Source: Massilia sp. W12
Lineage (GTDB): Bacteria > Pseudomonadota > Gammaproteobacteria > Burkholderiales > Burkholderiaceae_D
Direction of reading: 5' to 3'
Assembly: GCF_037300705.1 (NCBI RefSeq)
Contig: NZ_CP147776.1
Span: 2,542,001-2,606,000 of the forward strand
Length of the DNA: 64,000 nt
Positions 1 through 10,170 of the stretch are shown here, in pieces. A program made the position numbers and the translations under genes. The notes beneath the pieces are model-generated. The model was given only the letters and a program-made list of their open reading frames with translations. It searched no databases and was not told where the DNA came from. Every line of letters begins with the position of its first letter. Within the stretch, counting starts at the first letter, position 1.

Positions 1-230
1 CGGAAGTCTTGTATTAAAGCCAGTTTGTTGAGGTGGCTTCAATCAGATTGGTGCGATCCCTCACCTTAAATGGAGTGATATGAACACATTCTAGAAACCA
101 GAAAACTTAATTAACAAGAAAAAAACACAGTAGAATAATGATTTTTATCAATGCGGAATATTCTGCGAATGAATCAAATCGGCGTCTCCACTGACCATGA
201 GATGTTTTGACGACAATATGACAGGCGAAA
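1..230. other. AT-rich left edge, no gene seen
   Basis: This stretch is AT-rich and has no convincing coding frame or recognisable RNA. It ends just before the ATG of the binding-protein gene and presumably holds that gene's promoter. I cannot pick a clear -35/-10 pair. The window begins here, so an upstream gene may end just outside. Confidence 0.4.
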
Positions 231-1379
231 ATGGATAAGAGTAATCAAAGATCCAGCTTTTTATGGCTGTTTCTGACAGTTCTCTGCCTGCTGTATACAT
301 CTTCCCAAGCGGAGGAATCAAAAACTTTATCCAACATGGTAGCACTTTCCGCTACTGGAATTGATTCGTATTTCATTAATAGCGTAAGACATACTCAACA
401 GCAAAATTCAGTCAACACTGAAAGCACAATCAACATACTTAATTTATTTCCAGCGAAGTATGCCAAAGTTGACTACCAAATAGCACAAGCTGACATAAAG
501 CGACAAATCAATCCAGAAGCGATCGCCGTTGTTTTTCCAGATATCGGCGAGCCGTATCGCTCTATTTTTCTGAAAATTATTGAAGGAATAGAGGATCAAT
601 TAAAAACAAAAGTAAAATCTGTTCCTATTCCTGCAAATATGGAATCCGCTGAGCTGAATAATCAATTAAAGCGCAGTGGCGTCAAAGTGGTCATAGCCCT
701 GGGGCAGCGCGGCTATAAATTGGCCACAGGCTTGGATCGGGATATCGGTATTGTGGTGGGAGGCGTATTGACTGTACCTGAGTCAGACCACAATCAATAT
801 ACTGTTATAAGTTTAACACCAGACCCTAATCTATTATTTTCACAATTAAAAAAATTAATCCCTGGCATTAAACGTGTAATCGTCGTTTATAATCCAAACA
901 ATAGCGAATGGTTAATGCGTTTAGCACGTCTTGCCGCCAAAAATCAAGGATTGGAACTGCTTACGATTGAAGCGAAGGATCTTGCTACTGCCGCGCATCA
1001 ATACGAATCTGTGTTTGCCACAGCCGATGGCCGGTTTGACTCTGTTTGGTTACCACAGGATTCGACAACTGTTGAAGAAAATACTATCATGCCCCTGGTT
1101 CTAAAAGAGTCGTGGAATAAAAGTGTCCCCATTTTTTCCAGTAACTTCCTTCATGTAAAAAAAGGGGCCTTATTCGCCTTATATCCAAACAATTTAGAAA
1201 TGGGAAAATATCTGGCGCAAAATGCGCAGATACTACTTTCTGGAGATAATAGCAAACGAGGCTTGATTCCATTGAAAGATGTGCAAGCTGCTCTCAATAC
1301 ACGAACAGCCACTCGGATTGGCTTGGCAATCGGTCAACAAAAACAAAGAGCATTTGATTTTATTTTTCCTGAACAATAA
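231..1379 (+). CDS. ABC transporter substrate-binding protein (ABC_sub_bind type)
   Basis: This is a 382-residue periplasmic protein. Residues 1 to about 27 form a signal peptide with basic start, Leu-rich core and SQA before the likely cut. From about residue 94 it follows the PF04392 fold: a first Rossmann-like lobe (VVFPDIGEPY, then a region ending VVIALGQRGYKLA), a hinge, and a second lobe with VIVVYNPNNSEWL and a late SVPIFSSN segment. Proteins of this family bind a small ligand for ABC uptake or feed a sensor. No permease or ATPase is next to it, so the ligand and partner are unknown. The gene is much more AT-rich than the genes from 3.7 kb on, which suggests acquisition. A good terminator follows at 1447, so it looks monocistronic. 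The family is fairly sure; the function is not. Confidence 0.75.
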   Translation: MDKSNQRSSFLWLFLTVLCLLYTSSQAEESKTLSNMVALSATGIDSYFINSVRHTQQQNSVNTESTINILNLFPAKYAKVDYQIAQADIKRQINPEAIAVVFPDIGEPYRSIFLKIIEGIEDQLKTKVKSVPIPANMESAELNNQLKRSGVKVVIALGQRGYKLATGLDRDIGIVVGGVLTVPESDHNQYTVISLTPDPNLLFSQLKKLIPGIKRVIVVYNPNNSEWLMRLARLAAKNQGLELLTIEAKDLATAAHQYESVFATADGRFDSVWLPQDSTTVEENTIMPLVLKESWNKSVPIFSSNFLHVKKGALFALYPNNLEMGKYLAQNAQILLSGDNSKRGLIPLKDVQAALNTRTATRIGLAIGQQKQRAFDFIFPEQ

Positions 1380-1446
1380 TACTCTCCTCCGCCTTTGCAA
1401 AAATTGCTTCATGCAATCCATTCTTTTAATCAATACACATTCATTT

Positions 1447-1472
1447 CGCCTCAAGCAGTTTGAGGCGTTTTT
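1447..1472 (+). terminator. Rho-independent terminator after the binding-protein gene
   Basis: An 8-bp perfect stem (CGCCTCAA at 1447-1454 with TTGAGGCG at 1460-1467) and a 5-nt loop are followed directly by five T residues. It lies about 70 nt after the stop codon at 1379 and separates that gene from the P450 gene. Confidence 0.85.
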
Positions 1473-1650
1473 ATCCGCCTCATGTTTGTAGAAAGAACCA
1501 TACTGAACTGCATATTCGAAGAACGGCTTGTGACACATACACTGTTTACATATCGCAAAAAAGCGGGCTTGACAAGGGAAGACTGTATGATAATAATCAA
1601 GATTGAAAAGAGTATTTTCACGCCGCTTATTTCTCATAACAGGATTCACC

Positions 1651-2829
1651 ATGGAAAATTATTATGAAAAAGATGCACCGCTGTATCCTCACTATCAAGT
1701 CATGCGGAACAGCAACCCTGTTTTTCTGAATCCAAATGGCAGGGTTTGGGAAATTTATACTTACAAAGAGTGTCTTGAAGTTTTTACCCGTCCCGATCTT
1801 TTTTCATCTGAAGTTTATACCGCGCTCGGCTATCCTGAACTACAAACTGTTGCAATGATGGATCCACCGCGCCACACAATGTTACGTAAGCTGATATCAA
1901 AAGCTTTTAGTTTAAAATTGGTCAACCAACAAGCGGATCAAATTCAGAATATGACAGACCGCTTAATTGATAAGGTAATCAGCACAGGTGAGATGGATAT
2001 CGTCAATGACGTGGCGTTTCCACTACCAGTTTCAGTCATTGCCGAGATGCTGGGAATTCCAGTAAATGATCATGATTTATTCAAAAAATGGGCAGCCGCC
2101 TGCCTGGTCGTGATCGAAAAAGCCATGGGTCGGATCAAACCGGAACAACATTTGCTCGATATGGTCAAGCAAATGACCGACTACTTGTCTGCAATTGCAA
2201 TTGAGCGCAGAGCATCGCCACGTGCTGATTTGATCAGTGCACTGGCAAGCGCCATTGTTGACGATGAGTGCTTAACCATTGATGAAATCGCCAATACATG
2301 CAAAGTTTTGGTAAATGCCGGTCATGATACAACAAAGCTATTGATAGGCAATGCCATGAATATGTTTTTACAGAATCCGAAGTTAGTGGATCAGGTTATG
2401 GCAGATTCTCAGGTTTTCGATATGGCCATTGATGAAATATTACGCTATACATCACCCTCACAATTCATGGCGCGGGTTGTCACCACGGATACTGAGTTGG
2501 CGGGACAACAGTTAAAAAAAGGGGATTGGGTCAAACTGTTCCTTGGATCTGCTAACCGCGATCCTAGTTTTTTCTCTGAACCGGATGTCTTTGATATCAA
2601 TCGCAATCCTAATCGGCATCTGGCATTTGGCTACGGCATTCATTATTGTCTTGGCGCACCATTGGGACGTCTTGAAGCTCGAATTTGCCTGCAAACAATG
2701 TTGCGCAGATTGAAAAATATCCGCTTTAATCCGGATAAACCAAAAACACGGTTGTCGGCGCCAGTGCAATTCGGCTGGCAAGTGTTACCGGTTTTATTTG
2801 AACCGGCCGCGCCGATTTATAAAGATTAA
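1651..2829 (+). CDS. Cytochrome P450
   Basis: This 392-residue soluble class I bacterial P450 is a heme-thiolate monooxygenase. All family marks are present: the helix-C pattern DPPRHTMLR (71-79), the oxygen-activating helix-I motif AGHDTT (223-228), the ExxR pair E262/R265, and the heme loop FGYGIHYCLG (326-335) with axial ligand C333. It has no membrane anchor. I chose the ATG at 1651 because AGGA lies 6 nt before it and the protein then starts at normal family length; an in-frame ATG at 1603 would add 16 atypical residues. No ferredoxin or ferredoxin reductase gene is beside it, so electrons must come from partners elsewhere. The substrate cannot be read from sequence. Base composition is AT-rich like the preceding gene, consistent with lateral transfer. 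Confidence 0.95.
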   Translation: MENYYEKDAPLYPHYQVMRNSNPVFLNPNGRVWEIYTYKECLEVFTRPDLFSSEVYTALGYPELQTVAMMDPPRHTMLRKLISKAFSLKLVNQQADQIQNMTDRLIDKVISTGEMDIVNDVAFPLPVSVIAEMLGIPVNDHDLFKKWAAACLVVIEKAMGRIKPEQHLLDMVKQMTDYLSAIAIERRASPRADLISALASAIVDDECLTIDEIANTCKVLVNAGHDTTKLLIGNAMNMFLQNPKLVDQVMADSQVFDMAIDEILRYTSPSQFMARVVTTDTELAGQQLKKGDWVKLFLGSANRDPSFFSEPDVFDINRNPNRHLAFGYGIHYCLGAPLGRLEARICLQTMLRRLKNIRFNPDKPKTRLSAPVQFGWQVLPVLFEPAAPIYKD

Positions 2830-2878
2830 ACTTCTATACCGCCAGTTTGGGCTGTGCTCGTGGCAGTCAAAACAGGAG

Positions 2879-2906
2879 CATCGTTCCCGTTAATACGGGG
2901 ACGATG
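2879..2906. repeat. Hairpin downstream of the P450 gene
   Basis: A 12-bp stem with one G-T pair (arms 2879-2890 and 2895-2906, loop TAAT) lies 50 nt after the P450 stop. There is no strong T-run on either side, so it is a possible weak terminator or mRNA-end stabiliser rather than a clear intrinsic terminator. Confidence 0.5.
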
Positions 2907-3116
2907 TGAATTGAAAAATCTATATAACAAACATGCTTTGCATAATTGTGTCGTTCATTTGATTGCAGCAAAGATACTGTACGCTTGAACTCCCGAATTC
3001 GACAGTTTCCGCCATTTTCCTTTTTTTCCTCAGTCCTTCCTTTAAAAATCAATGATTTAGCTTTTTGAAAGTATGCGTCCAACCGCCCCATCTCCCCAAG
3101 CCATCAAAACCCGCGC

Positions 3117-3263
3117 ATGCTGTGTCCATCAAACCGGAGGCGCAAGACGCACAGCAAATCACGCAACACCCGCAGGGAAGAATGGCTCGCACACATACAT
3201 GCGTGGCGCTTGAGCGGGCAGACACTAACCGCGTATTGCCGTCCTCCGGTTTGCAAAAAGCCG
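3117..3263 (+). pseudogene. Remnant of IS66 accessory protein gene (TnpA-type)
   Basis: From the ATG at 3117 a 48-codon frame reads through EEWLAHIHAWRLSGQTLTAYC before stopping. That segment matches the usual N-terminal pattern of the small IS66 accessory protein: acidic-W, a helix, an A-W-R-x-S-G turn, then an A-Y-C-R end. Only the first third of a normal gene remains, and it runs out of frame where transposase sequence begins near 3233. Confidence 0.6.
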
Positions 3264-3562
3264 TGATGTATAGCCTGTGCCGTTCGGCTTCGAGGGTGCG
3301 CTATGCGCGCAGCGGTGATTTGCCGATTGACAACAATGCGGCGGAAAACGCCTTGCGCCCGGTCGACATCGGACGCAAGAACTGGCTGTTTTACGGCACA
3401 GAGCGCGCCGGCCATCACGCCTCCAGCATTCTGTCATTACTCAACACAGAGAAACTCAACGGCCTTGATCCTTACGCCTGGTTGCTTGATACGCTCAACA
3501 AATTGCCTACTTGGCCAGCCAGTCGTCTGGATGAGTTATTGCCGCTTGTGCCGCACCTCAAA
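3233..3562 (+). pseudogene. IS66 transposase C-terminal fragment (TnpC-type)
   Basis: About 110 codons match the end of the IS66 DDE transposase. They contain LPIDNNAAENALRP, which carries the last catalytic Glu, then GRKNWLF, an AG-rich helix, AKLNG-like NTEKLNGLDPYAW, and the terminal SRLDELLP. There is no own start codon and no normal stop, because the frame runs on into sequence antisense to guaA. The N-terminal two-thirds with the first two catalytic Asp residues is deleted, so the fragment cannot be active. Confidence 0.85.
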
Positions 3563-3754
3563 TGTAAGCAAGTAGATGTGGGCGCATTGGGCGCTTACCT
3601 TACCTTAATAGCATGTAACCCTGTTTCAATCCCAGTTTTACCTGCGTGGACACAAAAGCGCGCCCACGCTACCTATTTCTCAAGGAACGCTAATTTACGT
3701 CGCCTGTGGCAGACTAAATTTCAGAGGAAGTTCATCTTTTTACACAATGCAAAA

Positions 3755-5353
3755 TCACTCCCACTCAATCGTCGCCGGCGGCTTGCCCGAGATGTCATAC
3801 ACCACGCGATTAATCCCCCGCACTTCATTAATGATGCGATTCGACACGCGGCCAAGCAATTCATGCGGCAGGTGCGCCCAGTGCGCTGTCATAAAATCTT
3901 GCGTTTGCACCGCGCGCAGCGCCACCACGTATTCGTAAGTGCGGCCATCGCCCATCACGCCGACGGATTTCACCGGCAGGAAGACGGCAAAGGCCTGGCT
4001 GGTGGCGTCGTACCAGTTTTGCGGCAGGCTCTCGCCGCCCAGCGGCAAATCCACCTTGGTGTTGCGCAATTCCTGGATGAAAATCGCGTCCGCTTCGCGC
4101 AGCAGGTCGGCGTATTCTTTTTTGATTTCGCCCAGAATGCGCACGCCCAGACCCGGGCCGGGGAATGGATGGCGGTACACCATTTCATGCGGCAGGCCCA
4201 GCGCCACGCCCAGTTGGCGCACTTCGTCTTTGAACAGTTCGCGCAGGGGTTCCAGCAATTCAAATTTCATGCCTTCCGGCAGGCCGCCGACATTGTGGTG
4301 GCTCTTGATGGTGTGGCCTTTTTTGCCCTTGCCCGCGCTTTCGATCACGTCCGGATAAATCGTGCCTTGCGCCAGCCATTTGGCGTCAGTCAGCTTGGCG
4401 GCTTCGGCATTGAAAACTTCAACAAATTCGCGGCCAATGATTTTGCGCTTTTGCTCGGGGTCGGAAACCCCGGCCAGCTTGCCCAGGAATTGCTGTTCGG
4501 CGTCAACGTGGACGATTTTCACGCCCAGGTTTTTGCCAAACATATCCATCACCATCTTGCCTTCATCTTTGCGCAGCAGGCCATGATCGACAAAGACGCA
4601 GGTGAGTTGGTCGCCGATGGCGCGGTGGATCAGGGCCGCCGCCACTGAGCTGTCCACGCCGCCGGACAGGCCCAAAATGACTTGATCCTTGCCGACTTTG
4701 TTGCGGATCATGTCCACTGCTTCGCTGATGTAATCCGGCATATTCCAGTCGGATTTGCAGCCGCAGATTTCATGCACAAAACGGCTCAGCATGGCTTTGC
4801 CCTGCACCGTGTGCGTGACTTCCGGGTGAAATTGCACGGCGTAGAAGCGGCGCGTTTCATCCGCCATTGCGGCGATGGCGCAGCTCGGGGTGGAGCCCAT
4901 CAGTTTGAAGCCGGGTGGCATTTGGGTGACGTGATCGCCATGGCTCATCCAGACTTTCAACATGCCATGCCCTTCCGGCGTGACGAAGTCGTTGATGTCT
5001 TTCAAGAGTGCGGTATGGCCGTGGGCGCGCACTTCAGCGTAGCCGAATTCGCGCACTGTGCCGTGGTCGGCGGCGCCGCCTAATTGCTCGGCCATGGTCA
5101 GCATGCCATAGCAGATGCCCAGCACCGGCACGCCCATTTCAAACACCGCTTGTGGCGCGCGTGGCGAGTCGCCTTCCTTGGTGGAGGCCGGGCTGCCGGA
5201 GAGAATGATGCCGGCCGCGCCGTAGTTGCGGATGTAATCATCATCCACATCCCATGGCGCCACTTCAGAAAACACGCCGGCTTCGCGCACGCGGCGCGCG
5301 ATCAGCTGGGTGACTTGGGAACCGAAATCAAGAATCAGGATTTTGGAATGCAT
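3755..5353 (-). CDS. guaA: GMP synthase (glutamine-hydrolysing)
   Basis: Converts XMP, ATP and glutamine to GMP, the last step of guanine nucleotide synthesis, in the cytoplasm. The 532-residue protein has the N-terminal class I glutamine amidotransferase domain, with nucleophile C81 in LGICYG and the His/Glu pair in FHPE (176-178). Next comes the ATP-pyrophosphatase loop SGGVDSS (230-236). The C-terminal dimerisation domain carries [12 protein letters not shown] and ends in PATIEWE, as in the family. I start at the [11 protein letters not shown] Met, which is where homologues begin; an in-frame ATG four codons earlier (5365) is possible, and neither has a strong Shine-Dalgarno. It is the last gene of a guaB-GGDEF-guaA run on the minus strand, only 24-36 nt after the GGDEF gene. 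Confidence 0.97.
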   Translation of the reverse strand: MHSKILILDFGSQVTQLIARRVREAGVFSEVAPWDVDDDYIRNYGAAGIILSGSPASTKEGDSPRAPQAVFEMGVPVLGICYGMLTMAEQLGGAADHGTVREFGYAEVRAHGHTALLKDINDFVTPEGHGMLKVWMSHGDHVTQMPPGFKLMGSTPSCAIAAMADETRRFYAVQFHPEVTHTVQGKAMLSRFVHEICGCKSDWNMPDYISEAVDMIRNKVGKDQVILGLSGGVDSSVAAALIHRAIGDQLTCVFVDHGLLRKDEGKMVMDMFGKNLGVKIVHVDAEQQFLGKLAGVSDPEQKRKIIGREFVEVFNAEAAKLTDAKWLAQGTIYPDVIESAGKGKKGHTIKSHHNVGGLPEGMKFELLEPLRELFKDEVRQLGVALGLPHEMVYRHPFPGPGLGVRILGEIKKEYADLLREADAIFIQELRNTKVDLPLGGESLPQNWYDATSQAFAVFLPVKSVGVMGDGRTYEYVVALRAVQTQDFMTAHWAHLPHELLGRVSNRIINEVRGINRVVYDISGKPPATIEWE

Positions 5354-5389
5354 GGCGGCTTTCATTTCTAGGTAAAAAATTCGATGCGT

Positions 5390-6421
5390 TCATCTGGCGG
5401 CGCCAACTTTATCGGGGCGCGCTTGCACGATCTGGTTATGTCCGTTCTTTTTGGCGGACAGGCGCGCTTCATCGGCCAGATTGATCAATTCGTCCAGCGT
5501 GGCTTGCGGGTAGAGGTCGGTGGAGACGGCGCCCATGGCCAGCTGAAAATACAGGCTGTCATTGCCTGCGGCTTCGGGTTCGGTAATGATGGCCTGGCGC
5601 ATGCGCGAGGCGATTACCGCCGTGGTTTTATACGAGGCGCCGGGCAAAATGACTAAAAAGGTTTCCTGCTCATAGCGCCCCAGCGCATCGCTGGGACGGA
5701 TGCAGGAACGCAGGCGGCTGGTGAATTTGAGCAGCACATTGTCTGACATGGCGTGCCCATAGCTTTGCTTGATTTGCTGCCAGGAAGCCAAATCGGCCAG
5801 GATCAGGGCCAGCGGTTTGCTTTCGTTGTAGCAGCGTTCCAATTCGGAGGCCAGCATGCGGGTGATGGCGGCGCGGTTCCATGCCCCAAGCAGCGGGTCG
5901 ATCATGGATTCGCGCCGCAAACTGCGGTTTTTACGTTGCAAATCCTGCTGCAAGGCGGCCATGCCGAGCAGGCGTAACTCACGTTCGGCGCAATTGCCCA
6001 GATCGGATAGTAATTGGCGCTCGATAGCGCCGGGTTCGCGCACGGCGTAGCCGATGATGTGCAAGCTGCCGACCAGGGCATGTTCTTCATCAAACAGCGG
6101 CTGCATCATATAGCTGCGGATATAGGGTGCGCCCTGCACGGCTTTATGCACCGCCAGGGCCGGCGTTTGCCGCGCGTCCGGGGCGATGATGGCTTCGCCG
6201 CTGGCCGGGATGCTGTCGCAAAACGCCAGTTCCAGCGCGGACAAGGGGCCTTGCATGGCCTGGGCGGCGTCTTCCAGACCTTTGATGCGGATAATGCAAT
6301 TGGCGGCATTGAACAGGTGCTTGCCGATGCGCGCGACGCCTTGCAACTGCGCAAGCAGGATCTCGCCTGGAGTGGCGCTGGACAAACGCAAGCTGGTGGT
6401 CGGCAAGTTTTCCATATTCAA
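5390..6421 (-). CDS. GAF-like plus degenerate GGDEF domain protein
   Basis: This 343-residue cytoplasmic protein lies between guaB and guaA. Residues 20-155 look like a GAF-type sensory fold. A short coiled linker follows, then a GGDEF-family domain beginning IDPLLGAWNRAAI (174-186). The active site is badly altered. The signature GGDEF is EQETF (251-255), and of the two metal-binding Asp positions in the usual LDIDHF pattern only the first remains (ADLASW). It should therefore not make c-di-GMP. It may still bind GTP or c-di-GMP, or act through protein contacts. No inhibitory RxxD site is obvious. The position in the GMP operon suggests a role tied to guanine nucleotide supply, but that is inference only. 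Confidence 0.85.
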   Translation of the reverse strand: MNMENLPTTSLRLSSATPGEILLAQLQGVARIGKHLFNAANCIIRIKGLEDAAQAMQGPLSALELAFCDSIPASGEAIIAPDARQTPALAVHKAVQGAPYIRSYMMQPLFDEEHALVGSLHIIGYAVREPGAIERQLLSDLGNCAERELRLLGMAALQQDLQRKNRSLRRESMIDPLLGAWNRAAITRMLASELERCYNESKPLALILADLASWQQIKQSYGHAMSDNVLLKFTSRLRSCIRPSDALGRYEQETFLVILPGASYKTTAVIASRMRQAIITEPEAAGNDSLYFQLAMGAVSTDLYPQATLDELINLADEARLSAKKNGHNQIVQARPDKVGAAR

Positions 6422-6501
6422 GTCCGGCTGTGCCGCCGACAGGCATGCAAGGCCTGCAGGCGGCTGGCGGCGCCAAGACGCCGCCCTGACTTAAGGGTAC
6501 A

Positions 6502-7994
<1,493 letters not shown>

Positions 7995-8150
7995 CAGAAA
8001 GCTGACAATATCTGCTTGCCGGGCCTTGAATTTAGGGGTATTTTCATAGGGCGCAGCGCCCCGCCCTGCCCGTACACGGCTATCCCGCTGGCGAATTTCG
8101 TCTTCATTTCATGGCAAAATAGCGTCAAATTCACCTTATTCCGTGCAAAA

Positions 8151-8666
8151 ATGAACACACTCCCCCGCTTCAAGCATTCCCTCAGCCTGCTCGTCCTGAG
8201 CCTGTTTTGCGCTGCCGCGCCGGCGCATGCGCAATATGTCTGGCTGGATGAAAAAGGCGTGAAACAGTTTTCTGATCAACCGCCGCCGGCCTCGGTGCCA
8301 AAGAACAAAATTTTGAAAGCGCCCGGCGTGAAGAAAATCGATCCGGCGCCGCAGGGCGATGCCGCGAGCGCGGAAAAACCTGAAGCCGCCAAATCTTCCG
8401 CCCCGCCCAGCACGGCTGATCGCAATACCGAATTCAATAAACGCCAAAAGGAAGCGGCGGATAAGGAGAAAAAATCGCAGGAAGAATCCAAGCTGGCGCA
8501 AGAGAAAAAGCAAAACTGCCAGCGCATGCGCAATTATCAGCGCACCCTTGAAGATGGCGGCCGCATCAGCGGCCACAATGACAAGGGTGAGAAAATCATC
8601 TATGACGAAACGCGGATTGCCGAAGAAAAACGGCGCGTCAGGGAAGCGTTAAGCGATTGCAATTGA
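8151..8666 (+). CDS. DUF4124 domain periplasmic protein
   Basis: This 171-residue exported protein has a signal peptide at residues 1-25, cut after AHA. The mature start QYVWLDEKGVKQFSDQPPP is the DUF4124 signature: a short beta-hairpin module common in beta- and gammaproteobacterial envelope proteins, function unknown. The middle is Lys/Glu/Ala/Pro-rich and probably a charged helix. The C-terminal part holds a Cys pair (CQRMRNYQRTL and the terminal SDCN) that could form a disulfide. I took the ATG at 8151 because the signal peptide begins there. The gene diverges from guaB and converges on rnfH. Confidence 0.8.
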   Translation: MNTLPRFKHSLSLLVLSLFCAAAPAHAQYVWLDEKGVKQFSDQPPPASVPKNKILKAPGVKKIDPAPQGDAASAEKPEAAKSSAPPSTADRNTEFNKRQKEAADKEKKSQEESKLAQEKKQNCQRMRNYQRTLEDGGRISGHNDKGEKIIYDETRIAEEKRRVREALSDCN

Positions 8667-8669
8667 GTC

Positions 8670-9014
8670 TTATGCCGGCGGCCGTTTCTGATTCGGCTGC
8701 CATTTTTTGGGGCGCGGCGTATGTTCGGCGCGCCTTCTGCGTGACTCTTTCGGGTCGGCGATCAAGGGGCGGTAAATCTCCACCCGGTCGCCATCCTGCA
8801 GCACGGCGCCCGCCGGCTTGAGCTTGCCATACACCCCCAGCTTGAGTTGCTCCACTTCGGTCTCTGGCAGCAGGGCCAGCAAGCCGCTTTGCCGAACCGC
8901 GTCTGCAATGCTGCTGCCGGCGGGCAGCAGCAGCGCTTTTTGATGGATTGCCTGCGGCAGCGCATACACGACGCTGATGGCAATCTGAGCCGCCTGGTTT
9001 GATACGTCTGACAT
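8670..9014 (-). CDS. rnfH: RnfH family ubiquitin-like protein
   Basis: This 114-residue protein of the RnfH/YfjF family has a beta-grasp (ubiquitin/ThiS-like) fold. Seen here are an N-terminal ISVVYALPQ strand, the LLLPAGSSIADAV segment, the GVYGKLKPAGAVLQDGDRVEIYRPL end of the fold, and a basic tail (ESRRRRAEH). The role is not established in most species. The start at 9014 is chosen because AAGGA sits 6 nt before that ATG; earlier in-frame ATGs lack one. It follows ratA by 14 nt, the classic ratA-rnfH pair opposite smpB. Confidence 0.9.
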   Translation of the reverse strand: MSDVSNQAAQIAISVVYALPQAIHQKALLLPAGSSIADAVRQSGLLALLPETEVEQLKLGVYGKLKPAGAVLQDGDRVEIYRPLIADPKESRRRRAEHTPRPKKWQPNQKRPPA

Positions 9015-9028
9015 GGATATTCCTTGAT

Positions 9029-9460
9029 TCATCGATACAATTTTTCTGCGCGTTTGCAAAACGAATCCACAAAACTGTTGGCGATCACGCCAAACACGGG
9101 GCCAATCACCTGCTCCAGCAAGCGGCTGGAAAATTCATAGCGCAGCATGAATTCGACCTTGCAGGCGTCTGCGCGCAAGGCGCGGAAATGCCATTGCCCA
9201 TCCAGGCTTTTAAACGGCCCATCGACTAAGCGCATATGCATGCTGGAATGCGGGGTATTTGTGTTTTCGGTGGTGAAGCTCTGTTGTACGCCGCGATAAT
9301 GGATGGCGAGTGTGGCGATCAGCCGGTTTTCCTCCGGTCTTTGCACCTGCACCCCGCCGCACCAAGGCAAAAACTCGGGGTAGGATTCAACATCCCCGAC
9401 TAAACGATACATCTGTTCAGCGCTATAGCCGAGCAGCACCGATTTGTGTACGACTGCCAT
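9029..9460 (-). CDS. ratA: RatA/COQ10-type START-domain protein
   Basis: This 143-residue single-domain START/polyketide-cyclase-like protein begins with a HKSVLLGYSAEQMYRLVGDV segment. It carries YPEFLPWC and ends RAEKLY. The family includes E. coli RatA, reported to block 70S ribosome assembly, and mitochondrial Coq10, which binds ubiquinone. In betaproteobacteria either role is possible, and pairing with rnfH does not make it a true toxin-antitoxin pair. It is divergent from smpB, with a shared intergenic region of about 190 nt. Confidence 0.92.
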   Translation of the reverse strand: MAVVHKSVLLGYSAEQMYRLVGDVESYPEFLPWCGGVQVQRPEENRLIATLAIHYRGVQQSFTTENTNTPHSSMHMRLVDGPFKSLDGQWHFRALRADACKVEFMLRYEFSSRLLEQVIGPVFGVIANSFVDSFCKRAEKLYR

Positions 9461-9654
9461 TGCCTGCTTTCTTCTGATGGGTTATGTCCCATTCGGTTGA
9501 TCCGGTATTCACTTTACGACAAGCCGCAGGCGCGCCTGCGGTTTGCGTTATCATTGCATTTTGCCCGGGCGCACATGGCGCTTATCTGTCGCCCGCGCCG
9601 GGCTGCATGCCCATTTTGCAGAAGTTTAACCCAGCTGCCACGATTTTCCATCTC

Positions 9655-10104
9655 ATGACCATTATTGATAACAGAAAAGCCTTTCACGATTACTTCATCG
9701 AAGAAAGGTATGAAGCCGGCCTGGTGTTACAGGGCTGGGAAGTGAAGTCGATCCGCGCCGGGCGGGTGCAGTTAAAAGAAGCGTATGTGATTGTCAACAA
9801 GGCTGAAATCTTTTTATTCGGCTGCCATATCAGCCCCTTGAACACGGCCTCCACCCACATTCACCCGGAGCCGGTGCGCACCCGCAAGCTGCTCTTGCAT
9901 GAGGCGGAAATCTCGAAATTGATCGGCAAGGTTGAGCGCGCCGGCTATACCCTGGTGCCGCTGAATTTGCATTACAAGGGCGGGCGCATCAAGTGCGAAG
10001 TCGGCTTGGCCAAGGGCAAAAAGCTGCATGACAAGCGTGAAAGCGAGAAAGAACGCGACAGCAAGCGCGAAGTGGCGCAGGCGATGAAGCAAAACCGGCG
10101 CTGA
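9655..10104 (+). CDS. smpB: SsrA-binding protein
   Basis: SmpB binds tmRNA and brings it to stalled ribosomes for trans-translation. The 149-residue protein is of normal length. It has the oligonucleotide-binding barrel ([45 protein letters not shown]-like region) and the basic C-terminal tail that folds in the decoding site ([19 protein letters not shown]). The ATG at 9655 is where homologues start; the longer upstream frame is not conserved. A strong terminator follows. Confidence 0.97.
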   Translation: MTIIDNRKAFHDYFIEERYEAGLVLQGWEVKSIRAGRVQLKEAYVIVNKAEIFLFGCHISPLNTASTHIHPEPVRTRKLLLHEAEISKLIGKVERAGYTLVPLNLHYKGGRIKCEVGLAKGKKLHDKRESEKERDSKREVAQAMKQNRR

Positions 10105-10123
10105 AACATTACCTCGCCACAAT

Positions 10124-10155
10124 AAAAAACGGGGCGCATCGCACCCCGTTTTTTT
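10124..10155. terminator. Bidirectional terminator between smpB and the stomatin gene
   Basis: A 10-bp A/T-flanked GC stem (10125-10134 with 10144-10153) has A6 on one side and T7 on the other. It can stop smpB transcripts on the plus strand and transcripts of the SPFH gene on the minus strand. Confidence 0.9.
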
Positions 10156-10170
10156 ATGCCATGCGCCCCC

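Larger units (their letters stand above)
3071..3598. mobile_element. Internally deleted IS66-family element (528 bp)
   Basis: The two ends are imperfect inverted repeats starting GTATGCGTCCAA (left) and, on the other strand, GTAAGCGCCCAA (right). This is the GTAAGCG-type end typical of IS66 elements. Inside, a piece of the small first IS66 gene is followed almost at once by the C-terminal part of the IS66 DDE transposase. The middle, including the second gene and most of the transposase, is missing. I could not find the expected 8-bp target duplication: the flanks read TTTTGAAA and CTTACCTT. The element is a non-autonomous relic that could only move with help from a full copy elsewhere. It marks the boundary between the AT-rich left segment and the core genes. 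Confidence 0.75.

Noticed and set aside
3063-3606. 8-bp target-site duplication around the IS66 relic
   Set aside because: Flanking octamers TTTTGAAA and CTTACCTT do not match.
3065-4648. Long plus-strand frame of 527 codons
   Set aside because: It joins the IS66 remnant to sequence antisense to guaA. Only codons near 3233-3562 resemble a protein family; the rest is shadow of guaA.
8670-9460. ratA-rnfH as a toxin-antitoxin pair
   Set aside because: The pair is conserved housekeeping synteny, and RatA homologues outside enterics are more often viewed as ubiquinone-binding; nothing in the sequence shows antitoxin function.
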